From: Dyella_A sp049445995
GTDB lineage: Bacteria; Pseudomonadota; Gammaproteobacteria; Xanthomonadales; Rhodanobacteraceae
DNA length: 38,078 nucleotides
Assembly: GCF_049445995.1 (NCBI RefSeq)
Contig: NZ_JBMSDZ010000025.1
Coordinates: forward strand, 1-38,078
Direction of reading: 5' to 3'
Below the pieces are notes generated by a model. That model was not told the DNA's origin and did not search any database. It was given only the letters and a program-made list of their open reading frames with translations. The stretch's first letter is position 1; every line of letters begins with the position of its first letter. The position numbers and the translations under genes were made by a program. Positions 16,724-24,699 of the stretch are shown here, piece after piece.

Positions 16724-17593
16724 TCAGAACACATCGTTGACGAGACGGCCGATGCCTTCGATCTCGATCGCCACCTCGTTGCCGCGCTGCAGGAAGCGCG
16801 GCGGGTCGAAACCGGCCCCCACGCCCTCGGGCGTGCCGGTGGCGATGATGTCGCCGGGCTGCAGCGTGATGCCCGCGGAAATCGTGGCGATCAGCGTGGG
16901 GATGTCGAAGATCAGGTCGCGCGTGTTGGCCTGCTGGCGCAGTTCGTCGTTGACCCAGCAGCGCACGTCCAGCGCGGCGGGATCGAGCTCGTCGGCGGTC
17001 ACCAGCATCGGCCCCATCGGACAGAACGTGTCGAACGACTTGCCCAGGAACCACTGCCCGTGGCGCTGCTGCCAGTCGCGCGCGGTGACATCGTTGACGA
17101 TGGTGTAGCCGAACACGTGCGACATCGCCTGCTCGCGACGGATGCCGCGTCCGGGCCGCCCGATCACCACCGCCAGCTCGGCCTCGTAGTCCAGCGCATT
17201 GCTGAGGCTTTCCGGATAAAGGATGGTGTCGCGGTCGCCAATCACCGACTCGGGCACCTTGGTGAACACCACCGGATGTTCCGGCACCGCGGCCGTGGAC
17301 GGGCTGTCGAAGCCGCTGCGCGCGAACTCCTCGGCATGGCGTCGGTAATTCTTGCCCACGCAGAAGATGTTGCGCGCGGGTCGCGGAATCGGCGCAAGCA
17401 GATCCACCTCCACCTGCGGGATCGCCGGGCGCATCACGCTGGGAGTGACCGCCTCCAGCCCTTCGCGAATTACCGTGAGCATGTCGGGAATGGGGCGGCC
17501 GTCGATCGTGTCCAACGGCCGGATGCGTGTACTGCGCAGGTCGAGCACGCCCACGCCGGCCATGCCGTGATGCAGGTAGGTGACGAGTCGCAT
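16724..17593 (-). CDS. Fumarylacetoacetate hydrolase-family protein
   Basis: The 289-residue protein belongs to the FAH family (hydrolases, decarboxylases and oxaloacetate tautomerases of 2-oxo acids). Motifs are VGKNYRRHAEE (79-89), the metal site DYEAELAVVIG with E137 and E139, VNDVTARDWQ with D168, KSFDTFCPMGP, and IATGTPEGVGAG near the end. I use ATG 17593, where the family N-terminus MRLVTY begins; the frame extends 18 codons upstream without homology. The stop lies 7 bp from the convergent sirtuin stop. A perfect CRP/Clp-like site lies 60 bp upstream. The substrate is not predictable. Confidence 0.88.
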   Translation of the reverse strand: MRLVTYLHHGMAGVGVLDLRSTRIRPLDTIDGRPIPDMLTVIREGLEAVTPSVMRPAIPQVEVDLLAPIPRPARNIFCVGKNYRRHAEEFARSGFDSPSTAAVPEHPVVFTKVPESVIGDRDTILYPESLSNALDYEAELAVVIGRPGRGIRREQAMSHVFGYTIVNDVTARDWQQRHGQWFLGKSFDTFCPMGPMLVTADELDPAALDVRCWVNDELRQQANTRDLIFDIPTLIATISAGITLQPGDIIATGTPEGVGAGFDPPRFLQRGNEVAIEIEGIGRLVNDVF

Positions 17594-17652
17594 GGCGCTC
17601 CCGGCTTCGGCAAAGGAAGGGACTCGTTGCCAGCGCGTCCTTGGCACGAGAA

Positions 17653-17668
17653 TGTGAATTCGATCACA
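17653..17668. promoter_or_regulatory. CRP/Clp-type operator upstream of the FAH-family gene
   Basis: TGTGAATTCGATCACA is an exact TGTGA-N6-TCACA palindrome, the consensus of E. coli CRP and of Xanthomonas Clp. It is centred 67 bp upstream of the FAH-family ATG, a position that suits activation. tadA lies on the other side, transcribed toward the site, so the FAH gene is the only likely target. Confidence 0.7.
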
Positions 17669-17701
17669 TTTTCCGGCGGAACGGGGATCCCGCCGGAAAA
17701 T
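17668..17701. repeat. 12-bp inverted repeat next to the CRP/Clp site
   Basis: ATTTTCCGGCGG at 17668-17679 pairs perfectly with CCGCCGGAAAAT at 17690-17701 around a 10-base loop. It begins 10 bp after the tadA stop, so it could end tadA transcription before the FAH promoter. No U-tract follows in either direction. It shares one base with the CRP/Clp palindrome. Confidence 0.6.
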
Positions 17702-17711
17702 TTCCCGGACG

Positions 17712-18203
17712 TCAGCGCCGTGCGCGGAAGAAGTCGCGCAGCAACTCCGCCGAGGCCTCCGCCAGCAGGCCGCCCTGCACCGCGATGCGGTGGTTGTGCC
17801 GCGGGTCGATCAGCGTGTCGAACACGCTGCCGGCGGCGCCGGTCTTGGGATCGGCGGCGGCGTACACCACCCGTGCGATCCGCGCATGCACCAGCGCCAT
17901 CGCGCACATCGCGCAGGGTTCCAGTGTCACGTAGAGCGTGGCGCCGGCGATGCGGTAGTTCGCCAGTTTCTCGCCCGCCGCCCGCAACGCCATGATTTCG
18001 GCATGGGCGGTGGGGTCGTGCAGGGTGATGTTGCGGTTCCAGCCCAGGCCGACGATCTCGCCATCGAGCACCAGCACGGCGCCCACCGGCACCTCGCCCT
18101 CGGCGTCGCGGGCGTGCTCGGCCAGCTGCAGGGCGCGCCGCATGTGGGCCACGTCGGCCTCGCTGAAAACAGGCGCCTCCTCGGGGATTGCTTCTGTTGT
18201 CAT
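17712..18203 (-). CDS. tadA: tRNA(adenine34) deaminase
   Basis: TadA converts A34 to inosine in the anticodon of tRNA-Arg(ACG). The 163-residue protein has the deaminase zinc and catalytic motifs HAE (H67, E69) and PCAMC (C97, C100). It also has EVPVGAVLV and GWNR at the expected distances. It lies 79 bp downstream of guaA on the same strand. Confidence 0.93.
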   Translation of the reverse strand: MTTEAIPEEAPVFSEADVAHMRRALQLAEHARDAEGEVPVGAVLVLDGEIVGLGWNRNITLHDPTAHAEIMALRAAGEKLANYRIAGATLYVTLEPCAMCAMALVHARIARVVYAAADPKTGAAGSVFDTLIDPRHNHRIAVQGGLLAEASAELLRDFFRARR

Positions 18204-18282
18204 ATCAGTTACTTACGCCATGTTCGTGAGAAACGGGCCAGCGCAGACATCCAGCAACGTCCGCGCAAGCCCTTGTTTTTCC

Positions 18283-19875
18283 TCACTCCCACTCGATCGT
18301 GGCCGGCGGTTTGCCACTTATGTCATAAACTACCCGAGAAATGCCACGCAACTCATTGATAATACGATTGGATACCTTGCCAAGAAACTCGTACGGCAGG
18401 TGCGCCCAATGCGCCGTCATGAAGTCGATGGTTTCCACCGCGCGCAGCGCGATCACCCATTCGTAGGCGCGGGCATCGCCCACCACACCCACCGATTTCA
18501 CCGGCAGGAACACGGCGAAGGCCTGGCTGGTGGTGTCGTAAAGATCCCACGCGCGCAGTTCCTCGATGAAGATGGCATCGGCGCGCGCCAGCAGCTCGGC
18601 GTATTCGGGCCTCACCTCGCCCAGGATGCGCACGCCCAGCCCGGGGCCGGGGAACGGATGGCGGTAGACCATGGCGCGCGGCAGGCCGAGTTCGACGCCG
18701 ATGCGGCGGACCTCGTCCTTGAACAGCTCGCGCAGCGGCTCGACCAGCTTGAGCTTCATGTGCGCCGGCAGGCCGCCCACGTTGTGGTGGCTCTTGATCA
18801 CGTGCGCCTTGCCGGTCTTGCTGCCGGCGGACTCGATCACGTCGGGGTAGATGGTGCCCTGCGCCAGCCACTTCACGTTGCCGCCGCCGGCGATGATCTT
18901 CTCCGACTCCTCGTCGAAGATCTCCACAAACAGGCCGCCGATGATCTTGCGCTTGGCCTCCGGGTCGCTCACGCCGGCCAGCGCGGCGAAATAGCGCTCG
19001 GCCGCGTTCACGCGGATCACCTTGATGCCCATGCCGCCCTTCTCGGCCTCGGCGGCGAACATCGCCATCACCTGGTCGCCTTCCTGCCAGCGCAGCAGGC
19101 CGGTGTCTACGAACACGCAGGTCAGCCGGTCGCCGATCGCCCGATGCAGCAGCGCCGCCACCACCGAGGAATCCACGCCGCCGGACAGGCCCAGCAGCAC
19201 GTGGTCGTCGCCCACCTGCCCGCGCACGCGGGCGATCTGGTCCTCGATGATGTTGGCCGCGGTCCACAGCGTGGCGCAGCCGCAGATCTCGGTGATGAAG
19301 CGCTTGAGCAGCGCACTGCCCTGCCTGGTATGGGTGACCTCGGGGTGGAACTGCACGCCGTACCAGCGCTTTTCCTCGTTCTCCATCACCGCGACCGGGA
19401 TGCGATCGGTGCTGCCGGTGACGACGAAGCCGGGCGGTGCCTTGGCGACGTGGTCGCCGTGGCTCATCCACACGTCGAGCCGATGGCTGTCGGCGTGGTC
19501 GCTCAGTCCCGCGAACAGGCGGCTGTGCGCGGTGATGTCGACTTCGGCGTGGCCAAACTCGCGTGCGTCGGCCGCCTCGGTGGCGCCGCCCAGCTGCACG
19601 GCCATCGTCTGCATGCCGTAGCAGATGCCGAGGATCGGCAGGCCCGAGTCGAACACCTGCTGCGGCGCGGTGGGCGCGCCTTCCAGCGTGGTCGATTCGG
19701 GACCGCCGGACAGGATGATGCCCTTGGGCGCGAACGCGGCGATCTCGGTTGGATCGTGGTCCCACGCCCAAATCTCGCAGTACACGCCCAGCTCGCGCAC
19801 GCGGCGGGCGATCAGCTGGGTGTACTGCGCGCCGAAGTCGAGGATGAGGATCTTGTCGCTGTGGATGTCGGTCAT
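18283..19875 (-). CDS. guaA: GMP synthase (glutamine-hydrolysing)
   Basis: GuaA aminates XMP to GMP with glutamine and ATP. The 530-residue protein has an N-terminal class I amidotransferase domain with triad C85 (GICYGMQ), H178 and E180 (VQFHPEVTH). The ATP-pyrophosphatase loop LSGGVDSS is at 230-237, and the C-terminal dimerisation domain ends PPATIEWE, as in family members. It follows guaB on the same strand after a 203-bp spacer filled by an inverted repeat pair. Confidence 0.97.
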   Translation of the reverse strand: MTDIHSDKILILDFGAQYTQLIARRVRELGVYCEIWAWDHDPTEIAAFAPKGIILSGGPESTTLEGAPTAPQQVFDSGLPILGICYGMQTMAVQLGGATEAADAREFGHAEVDITAHSRLFAGLSDHADSHRLDVWMSHGDHVAKAPPGFVVTGSTDRIPVAVMENEEKRWYGVQFHPEVTHTRQGSALLKRFITEICGCATLWTAANIIEDQIARVRGQVGDDHVLLGLSGGVDSSVVAALLHRAIGDRLTCVFVDTGLLRWQEGDQVMAMFAAEAEKGGMGIKVIRVNAAERYFAALAGVSDPEAKRKIIGGLFVEIFDEESEKIIAGGGNVKWLAQGTIYPDVIESAGSKTGKAHVIKSHHNVGGLPAHMKLKLVEPLRELFKDEVRRIGVELGLPRAMVYRHPFPGPGLGVRILGEVRPEYAELLARADAIFIEELRAWDLYDTTSQAFAVFLPVKSVGVVGDARAYEWVIALRAVETIDFMTAHWAHLPYEFLGKVSNRIINELRGISRVVYDISGKPPATIEWE

Positions 19876-19916
19876 GGCGGCTCGTATCTCCCGCTCCCCG
19901 ACTCAGCCTTTACGCT

Positions 19917-20063
19917 CCCTCTCCCCTGGCGCAGCCGGGGGAGAGGGTCGGGGTGAGGGGGTGCTTTGGGCGTTTGGCATGTAGCGAGAGGCGAGCGAGA
20001 AGCGAAAAGCGAAAAGCCTCCCCCTCACCCAACCCTCTCCCCCGGCGCGGCCGGGGGAGAGGG
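19917..20063. repeat. Inverted pair of long GC-rich palindromic repeats between guaB and guaA
   Basis: Two copies, at about 19917-19961 and 20019-20063, each contain a hairpin of the CTCTCCC...CCGG...GGGGGAGAG form plus a CCCCTCACCC-type tail. They are inverted relative to each other, so the spacer could also fold as one large stem. A purine-rich stretch with AGCGAAAAGCGAAAAGC separates them. A diverged single copy is at 35583-35614. Confidence 0.75.
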
Positions 20064-20078
20064 CTCAAGCGTGCGGCA

Positions 20079-21536
20079 TCAGGAATTGAGCCGGTAGTTC
20101 GGCGCTTCCTTGGTGATCTGGATGTCGTGTGGGTGCGCCTCGGTGACGCCGGCGCCGGTCACCTTGACGAACTGCGCGTTGGCGCGCACGTCCTCGACGG
20201 TGGCCGCGCCGAGGTAGCCCATCGAGGCACGCAGGCCGCCGATCAGCTGGTGGATGATGTTGCGCAGCGGCCCGCGGTACGGCACGCGGCCCTCGATGCC
20301 TTCGGGCACCAGCTTGTCGGCGTCGGCCTCGTCCTGGAAGTAGCGGTCCCTGGAGCCCAGCGCCATCGCGCCGAGCGACCCCATGCCGCGGTAGCTCTTG
20401 TACGAGCGGCCCTGGAACAGCTCGACCTCGCCCGGGGATTCCTCGGTGCCGGCGAACATCGAGCCGAGCATCACGCTGGAGGCGCCGGCGGCCAGCGCCT
20501 TGGGAATGTCGCCGGAATAGCGGATGCCGCCATCGGCGATCAACGGGATCTCGTCCTTCAGCGCGGCGGCGACCAGGTCGATCGCGGTGATCTGCGGCAC
20601 GCCCACGCCGGCCACCACGCGGGTGGTGCAGATCGAGCCCGGACCCACGCCCACCTTCACCGCGTCCACGCCGGCGTGCAGCAGCGCGCGCGCCGCTTCG
20701 CCGGTGACGATGTTGCCGGCGATCACCTGCAGCTTCGGATAGGTCTTCTTGACCCACGCGGCGCGCTCGATCACGCCCTGCGCGTGGCCGTGCGCGGTGT
20801 CGACCACCAGCACGTCCACGCCGGCATCGACCAGCATCGCCACGCGCTGCTCGGTATCGCCGCCGACGCCGACCGCGGCGCCCACCAGCAGCGCTTCGTT
20901 GCGATCCTTGGCGGCGTGCGGGTTGTCGCGCGCCTTCTGGATGTCCTTGACGGTGATCAGCCCGCGCAGCTGGAAGTCGTCGTTGACCACCAGCACCTTC
21001 TCGATGCGGTGCCTGTGCAGCAACTGCAGCACCTCGTCCTGGCTGGCGCCTTCCTTCACCGTGACCAGCTTGTCCTGGCGGGTCATGATGTTGCGCACCG
21101 GGTCGTCGTGCTTGCGCTCGAAGCGCAGGTCGCGACTGGTGACGATGCCGACCAGCTTCTCGCCGTCGACCACCGGCACGCCGGAGATGTTGTGCGCGTG
21201 GGTGAGGCGCAGCACGTCGCGGATCGAGGTATCCGGACCGACGGTGATCGGGCTGCGGATGACGCCGGCCTCGAACTTCTTCACCAGGCGCACTTCGGCG
21301 GCCTGCTGCTCGGCGGTCATGTTCTTGTGGATGATGCCGATGCCGCCGCACTGGGCCATGGTGATGGCGAGGCGGGCTTCGGTGACCGTGTCCATGGCGG
21401 CGGACACGATGGGGATGTTCAGGCGCAGGTCGCGGGTGAGCCGGGTGGATGTATCCACATCGCGCGGCAGGATGACCGAATGGGCCGGAACGAGGTAGAC
21501 GTCGTCGTAGGTCAGGGCCTCGGCGAGGATGCGCAT
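20079..21536 (-). CDS. guaB: IMP dehydrogenase
   Basis: GuaB oxidises IMP to XMP with NAD+, the committed step to GMP. From ATG 21536 the protein has 485 residues. The catalytic Cys is C303 in GPGSICTTR, the substrate loop is DGGIRYSGDI, and paired CBS regulatory domains occupy about 85-200. An upstream in-frame start would add only six residues; MRIL matches the usual N-terminus. A TATAAT box lies 26 bp ahead. guaB-guaA order is the standard GMP operon. Confidence 0.97.
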   Translation of the reverse strand: MRILAEALTYDDVYLVPAHSVILPRDVDTSTRLTRDLRLNIPIVSAAMDTVTEARLAITMAQCGGIGIIHKNMTAEQQAAEVRLVKKFEAGVIRSPITVGPDTSIRDVLRLTHAHNISGVPVVDGEKLVGIVTSRDLRFERKHDDPVRNIMTRQDKLVTVKEGASQDEVLQLLHRHRIEKVLVVNDDFQLRGLITVKDIQKARDNPHAAKDRNEALLVGAAVGVGGDTEQRVAMLVDAGVDVLVVDTAHGHAQGVIERAAWVKKTYPKLQVIAGNIVTGEAARALLHAGVDAVKVGVGPGSICTTRVVAGVGVPQITAIDLVAAALKDEIPLIADGGIRYSGDIPKALAAGASSVMLGSMFAGTEESPGEVELFQGRSYKSYRGMGSLGAMALGSRDRYFQDEADADKLVPEGIEGRVPYRGPLRNIIHQLIGGLRASMGYLGAATVEDVRANAQFVKVTGAGVTEAHPHDIQITKEAPNYRLNS

Positions 21537-21561
21537 GGAAAGGGTTCCCGGCAAAGAGGGA

Positions 21562-21567
21562 ATTATA
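21562..21567 (-). promoter_or_regulatory. -10 box of the guaB-guaA promoter
   Basis: The minus strand reads CGTATAATTCC, a perfect TATAAT, which would give a start at about 21555 and a short leader before guaB. The hexamer at 17-bp spacing (GGCGAG) is a poor -35, so an activator or extended contacts may help. The call is based on the exact -10 and its position. Confidence 0.6.
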
Positions 21568-21633
21568 CGCGCCTGCCTCGCCCTCTCGCCAGATGTTGCA
21601 GTGCGGCTGGATGCCGCCCGCCAGGACCCGGGG

Positions 21634-22491
21634 TCATCCCCGGGTGCCTGCCTCGGCCGCTTCCAGGGTATTTTCCATCAGCGTGGCGACGGTCATCGGG
21701 CCGACGCCGCCGGGTACCGGGGTGATCCAGCTGGCGCGTTCGGCCGCGGGAGCGAACTCGACGTCGCCCACCAGCCGGCCATCGTCCAGCCGGTTGATGC
21801 CCACGTCGATCACCACCGCGTCCGGCTTGATCCACTCGCCCTTGACCAGCCCCGGCTTGCCGACCGCCACGATCACGATGTCGGCCTGCCGCACGAAGCC
21901 TTCCAGGCCGCGGGTGAAGCGGTGGCAGCAGGTGGTGGTGCAGCCGGCGATCAACAGCTCCAGCGCCAGCGGCCGGCCGACGTGGTTGGACACGCCCACC
22001 ACCACCGCATGCTGGCCGCGCACCGGGCGATCGGTGTGACCGAGCAAAGTCATCACGCCCTTGGGCGTGCACGGGCGCAGGCCGAAGCGGCGCAGCGCGA
22101 GGCGGCCGACGTTCACCGCCTGGAAACCATCCACGTCCTTGAGCGGATCGATGCGGTCGACCAGCGCGTCCTCGTCGATGTGCGGCGGCAGCGGCGACTG
22201 CACCAGGATGCCGTGCACCTCGGGATCGGCGTTGAGCCGGTCGATCAGGGCGAACAGTTCGTCCTGCGTGGTGGTCGAGGGCAGGTCGAAGCCGAACGAG
22301 CGGAAGCCGATCTGCTGGCAGGCCTTGCGCTTGTTGCGCACGTAGACCGAGGAAGCGGCGTCGTCGCCCACCAGCACCACCGCCAGACCCGGCGCGGCCA
22401 GCCCGGCCGCCTGACGCTCGGCCACCCGCCGGGCGATGCGCTCCAGCAGTTCCTGCGCGATGCGTTTGCCGTCGAGGATGCGTGCGCTCAT
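21634..22491 (-). CDS. folD: Methylenetetrahydrofolate dehydrogenase/methenyltetrahydrofolate cyclohydrolase
   Basis: FolD interconverts 5,10-methylene-, methenyl- and 10-formyl-tetrahydrofolate, supplying one-carbon units for purines. The 285-residue protein has the substrate/catalytic segment SSVYVRNKRKACQQIG (Y50, K54), VQSPLPPHID, PLKDVDGF and the NADP-binding GVSNHVGRP. It is upstream of guaB on the same strand with a 97-bp gap that contains the guaB promoter, a sensible purine-related grouping. Confidence 0.95.
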   Translation of the reverse strand: MSARILDGKRIAQELLERIARRVAERQAAGLAAPGLAVVLVGDDAASSVYVRNKRKACQQIGFRSFGFDLPSTTTQDELFALIDRLNADPEVHGILVQSPLPPHIDEDALVDRIDPLKDVDGFQAVNVGRLALRRFGLRPCTPKGVMTLLGHTDRPVRGQHAVVVGVSNHVGRPLALELLIAGCTTTCCHRFTRGLEGFVRQADIVIVAVGKPGLVKGEWIKPDAVVIDVGINRLDDGRLVGDVEFAPAAERASWITPVPGGVGPMTVATLMENTLEAAEAGTRG

Positions 22492-22552
22492 GGTTGTGCC
22501 CTGCCAATCCAGCCGCGCATTATCGGCGCTCGCCGTTCACCGCACAAATCCG

Positions 22553-23134
22553 ATGCACGCCACGATGCACGCCATGCCCTGCCTTGAATCGACCGAACTC
22601 GCCGATACGGGCATGGTGCTGCGCCCGTGGCGGCACGACTACGCTGCCGCGATGCACGACGCGGTGCGCGAATCGATGGGCAGCCTGAACGCCTGGCTGC
22701 CCTGGTGCCACGCGGAGTACGGCCTGGCCGATGCACAGGCGCGCATCGAGGTGTGTCGCGCGCATTGGCGGCGCGGCGAGCTGTTCTCTTTCGCCATCCA
22801 GGACGCCGAGGGCCGCCTGCTCGGCAGCGTCGGCCTGAGCCAGCTGAACCGGTTGCACCGCAGCGCCAATGCCGGTTACTGGGTGCGTGCCTCGGCGCAA
22901 GGACAGGGCCTGGCGGCGCGCGCGCTGGTGCTTGTCGCGCGCTTCGGCTTCGAGCGACTGGGGCTGATCCGGGTCGAGATCGTCGCCGAGCCGGGCAACC
23001 TCGCCAGCCGGCGGACGGCCGAGCGGGCCGGCGCCCGCTTCGAGGTGATTGCCCGCAACAGGATCTGGTCGCGCGACCGACCGACCGACGCCGCGGTCTA
23101 CAGCCTCGTGCCCGACGACCTGACGCCACCGTGA
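22553..23134 (+). CDS. GNAT-family N-acetyltransferase (RimJ/RimL-like)
   Basis: The protein has 193 residues from ATG 22553; ATGs at 22565 and 22574 are equally possible starts because no clear ribosome site is seen. It has the N-terminal LRPW...D pattern, GSVGLSQLNRLHRSANAGYWV, the acetyl-CoA loop ASAQGQGLAARAL, and a final R.EIVAEPGNLASRRTAERAGA block typical of ribosomal-protein and small-molecule acetyltransferases of the RimJ/RimL group. The substrate is unknown. It diverges from folD and converges on der with 9 bp between stops. Confidence 0.85.
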   Translation: MHATMHAMPCLESTELADTGMVLRPWRHDYAAAMHDAVRESMGSLNAWLPWCHAEYGLADAQARIEVCRAHWRRGELFSFAIQDAEGRLLGSVGLSQLNRLHRSANAGYWVRASAQGQGLAARALVLVARFGFERLGLIRVEIVAEPGNLASRRTAERAGARFEVIARNRIWSRDRPTDAAVYSLVPDDLTPP

Positions 23135-23143
23135 AAAGACGCC

Positions 23144-24541
23144 TCAGCGGCGCTTCTTCATCTCACGGATCATGCGCTGGCGCTTGCGCAGCTGCGCCTC
23201 GGTGAGCACGTTCTTCTTGCCGGCGTAGGGATTCTCGCCGTCGCGGAAGTCGATGCGGATCGGCGTGCCTTCGAGCTTGAAGCGCTTGCGGAAGAACCCT
23301 TCCAGATAACGCCGGTAGGCCGGTGCGATGTGCTTGGTGCGGCTGCCGTGGATCACGATGGTCGGCGGATTGCTGCCACCCGGATGGGCAAAGCGCAGCT
23401 TCGGCGCGTGCCCGCGCACCAGCGGCGGCTGGTAGCTCTCGTAGGCCTTTTCCAGCGCCTTGGTCAGCTCGGACGAGCCCAGTTCGCGCGTCGCCGCAGC
23501 ATGCGCGCGCACCACGGCACGCATCAGCTCGCGCAGGCCCGAACCGTGCAGGGCGGAGATGAACACCGTCTTGGCCCAGTCGACGAACACCAGCCGGCGC
23601 TCCAGCGCACGCTGGCACTGCTCGCGCTGGTAGGCGTCCATGCCATCCCACTTGTTGACGGCAATCACCAGCGCCCGGCCCTCGTCCATCGCCGCACCGA
23701 TCAGGGTGAGATCCTGGTCGGCGAGGTTTTCGCGCGCATCGATCAGCACCACTACCACCTGGGCGGCGGCCATCGACTGCAGCGTCTTGATCACGCTGAA
23801 CTTCTCCAGCGCCTCCTCGACGCGGGCCTTGCGCCGCACGCCGGCGGTGTCGATCAGCGTGTAGCGCCTGCCGTCGCGCTCCAGCGGCACGCGGATCGGA
23901 TCGCGGGTGGTGCCGGCCACGTCGGAGACGATCAGCCGCTCCTCGCCGAGCAGGCGATTGATCAGGGTCGACTTGCCCGCGTTCGGGCGGCCGACGATGG
24001 CCACGCGGATGCTGCCGGATTCGCCCTCGTCCAGCGCATCGGATTCCTCCGGCGGCAGCAGCGGCAGCACGGTGGCGATCAGCTCGTCGGTGCCGCGGTT
24101 GTGCGCGGCCGACAACGGCAGCGTGGCGTGGATGCCGAACACCGAGAACTCCGCCATCGCGGTGTCCAGGTCCAGCCCGTCGGTCTTGTTGACGGCGGCG
24201 ATGACCGGCTTGCCGCTGCGGCGCAGCTCGCCGAGGATCACGTGATCCTGCGGCAGCAGTCCGTCGCGCGCATCGACCATGAACACGATGACCTGCGCCT
24301 CGTCGATCGCCAGGCGCACCTGACGTGCGGTGAGCACGTCGAGCGCGTCCTCGGCACCCGACAGGCCGCCGGTATCCACCACCACGAAGGGCCGCTCGCC
24401 GCTGCGGCAGACGCCGTAGTGACGGTCGCGCGTGACGCCCGGCATGTCGGCGACCAGCGCGTCGCGACTGCGGGTGAGCACGTTGAACAGGGTCGATTTA
24501 CCGACGTTGGGACGGCCAACCAGGGCGACGACGGGCAACAT
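23144..24541 (-). CDS. der: Ribosome-assembly GTPase Der (EngA)
   Basis: Der has two tandem GTPase domains and a KH-like domain and helps mature the 50S subunit. In this 465-residue protein the first P-loop is GRPNVGKS (9-16), with DTGG and NKTD (118-121). The second is GRPNAGKS (184-191), with DTAG and NKWD. The basic C-terminus ends MIREMKKRR. It follows bamB after 158 bp, the usual bamB-der order in gammaproteobacteria. Confidence 0.97.
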   Translation of the reverse strand: MLPVVALVGRPNVGKSTLFNVLTRSRDALVADMPGVTRDRHYGVCRSGERPFVVVDTGGLSGAEDALDVLTARQVRLAIDEAQVIVFMVDARDGLLPQDHVILGELRRSGKPVIAAVNKTDGLDLDTAMAEFSVFGIHATLPLSAAHNRGTDELIATVLPLLPPEESDALDEGESGSIRVAIVGRPNAGKSTLINRLLGEERLIVSDVAGTTRDPIRVPLERDGRRYTLIDTAGVRRKARVEEALEKFSVIKTLQSMAAAQVVVVLIDARENLADQDLTLIGAAMDEGRALVIAVNKWDGMDAYQREQCQRALERRLVFVDWAKTVFISALHGSGLRELMRAVVRAHAAATRELGSSELTKALEKAYESYQPPLVRGHAPKLRFAHPGGSNPPTIVIHGSRTKHIAPAYRRYLEGFFRKRFKLEGTPIRIDFRDGENPYAGKKNVLTEAQLRKRQRMIREMKKRR

Positions 24542-24667
24542 GATGGAGCACCTGGATTCCTATGGGCGGGTAGCCCGCGCCGGAATCGGTTTGCGCGCAA
24601 GAAAAAAGAGGCGGCAGTGTAAGGCAAGACCCCGCCGGGACGCTTGATGCCTCCCACGCTCCTAATG

Positions 24668-24695
24668 TCCGGTCCGACGACAAGGCCGGACCGGA
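24668..24695. terminator. Hairpin downstream of bamB
   Basis: TCCGGTCCG at 24668-24676 pairs perfectly with CGGACCGGA at 24687-24695 around a 10-base loop, directly after the bamB stop on the minus strand. There is no U-tract next to it. A weaker GC stem followed by TCTTTTTT lies further downstream at about 24600-24640. Partial termination between bamB and der is possible. Confidence 0.45.
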
Positions 24696-24699
24696 CCGA

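Noticed and set aside
21960..21990. FolD GVSNHVGRP as a broken cofactor motif
   Set aside because: E. coli FolD has GASNIVGRP at this place, so the change is normal.
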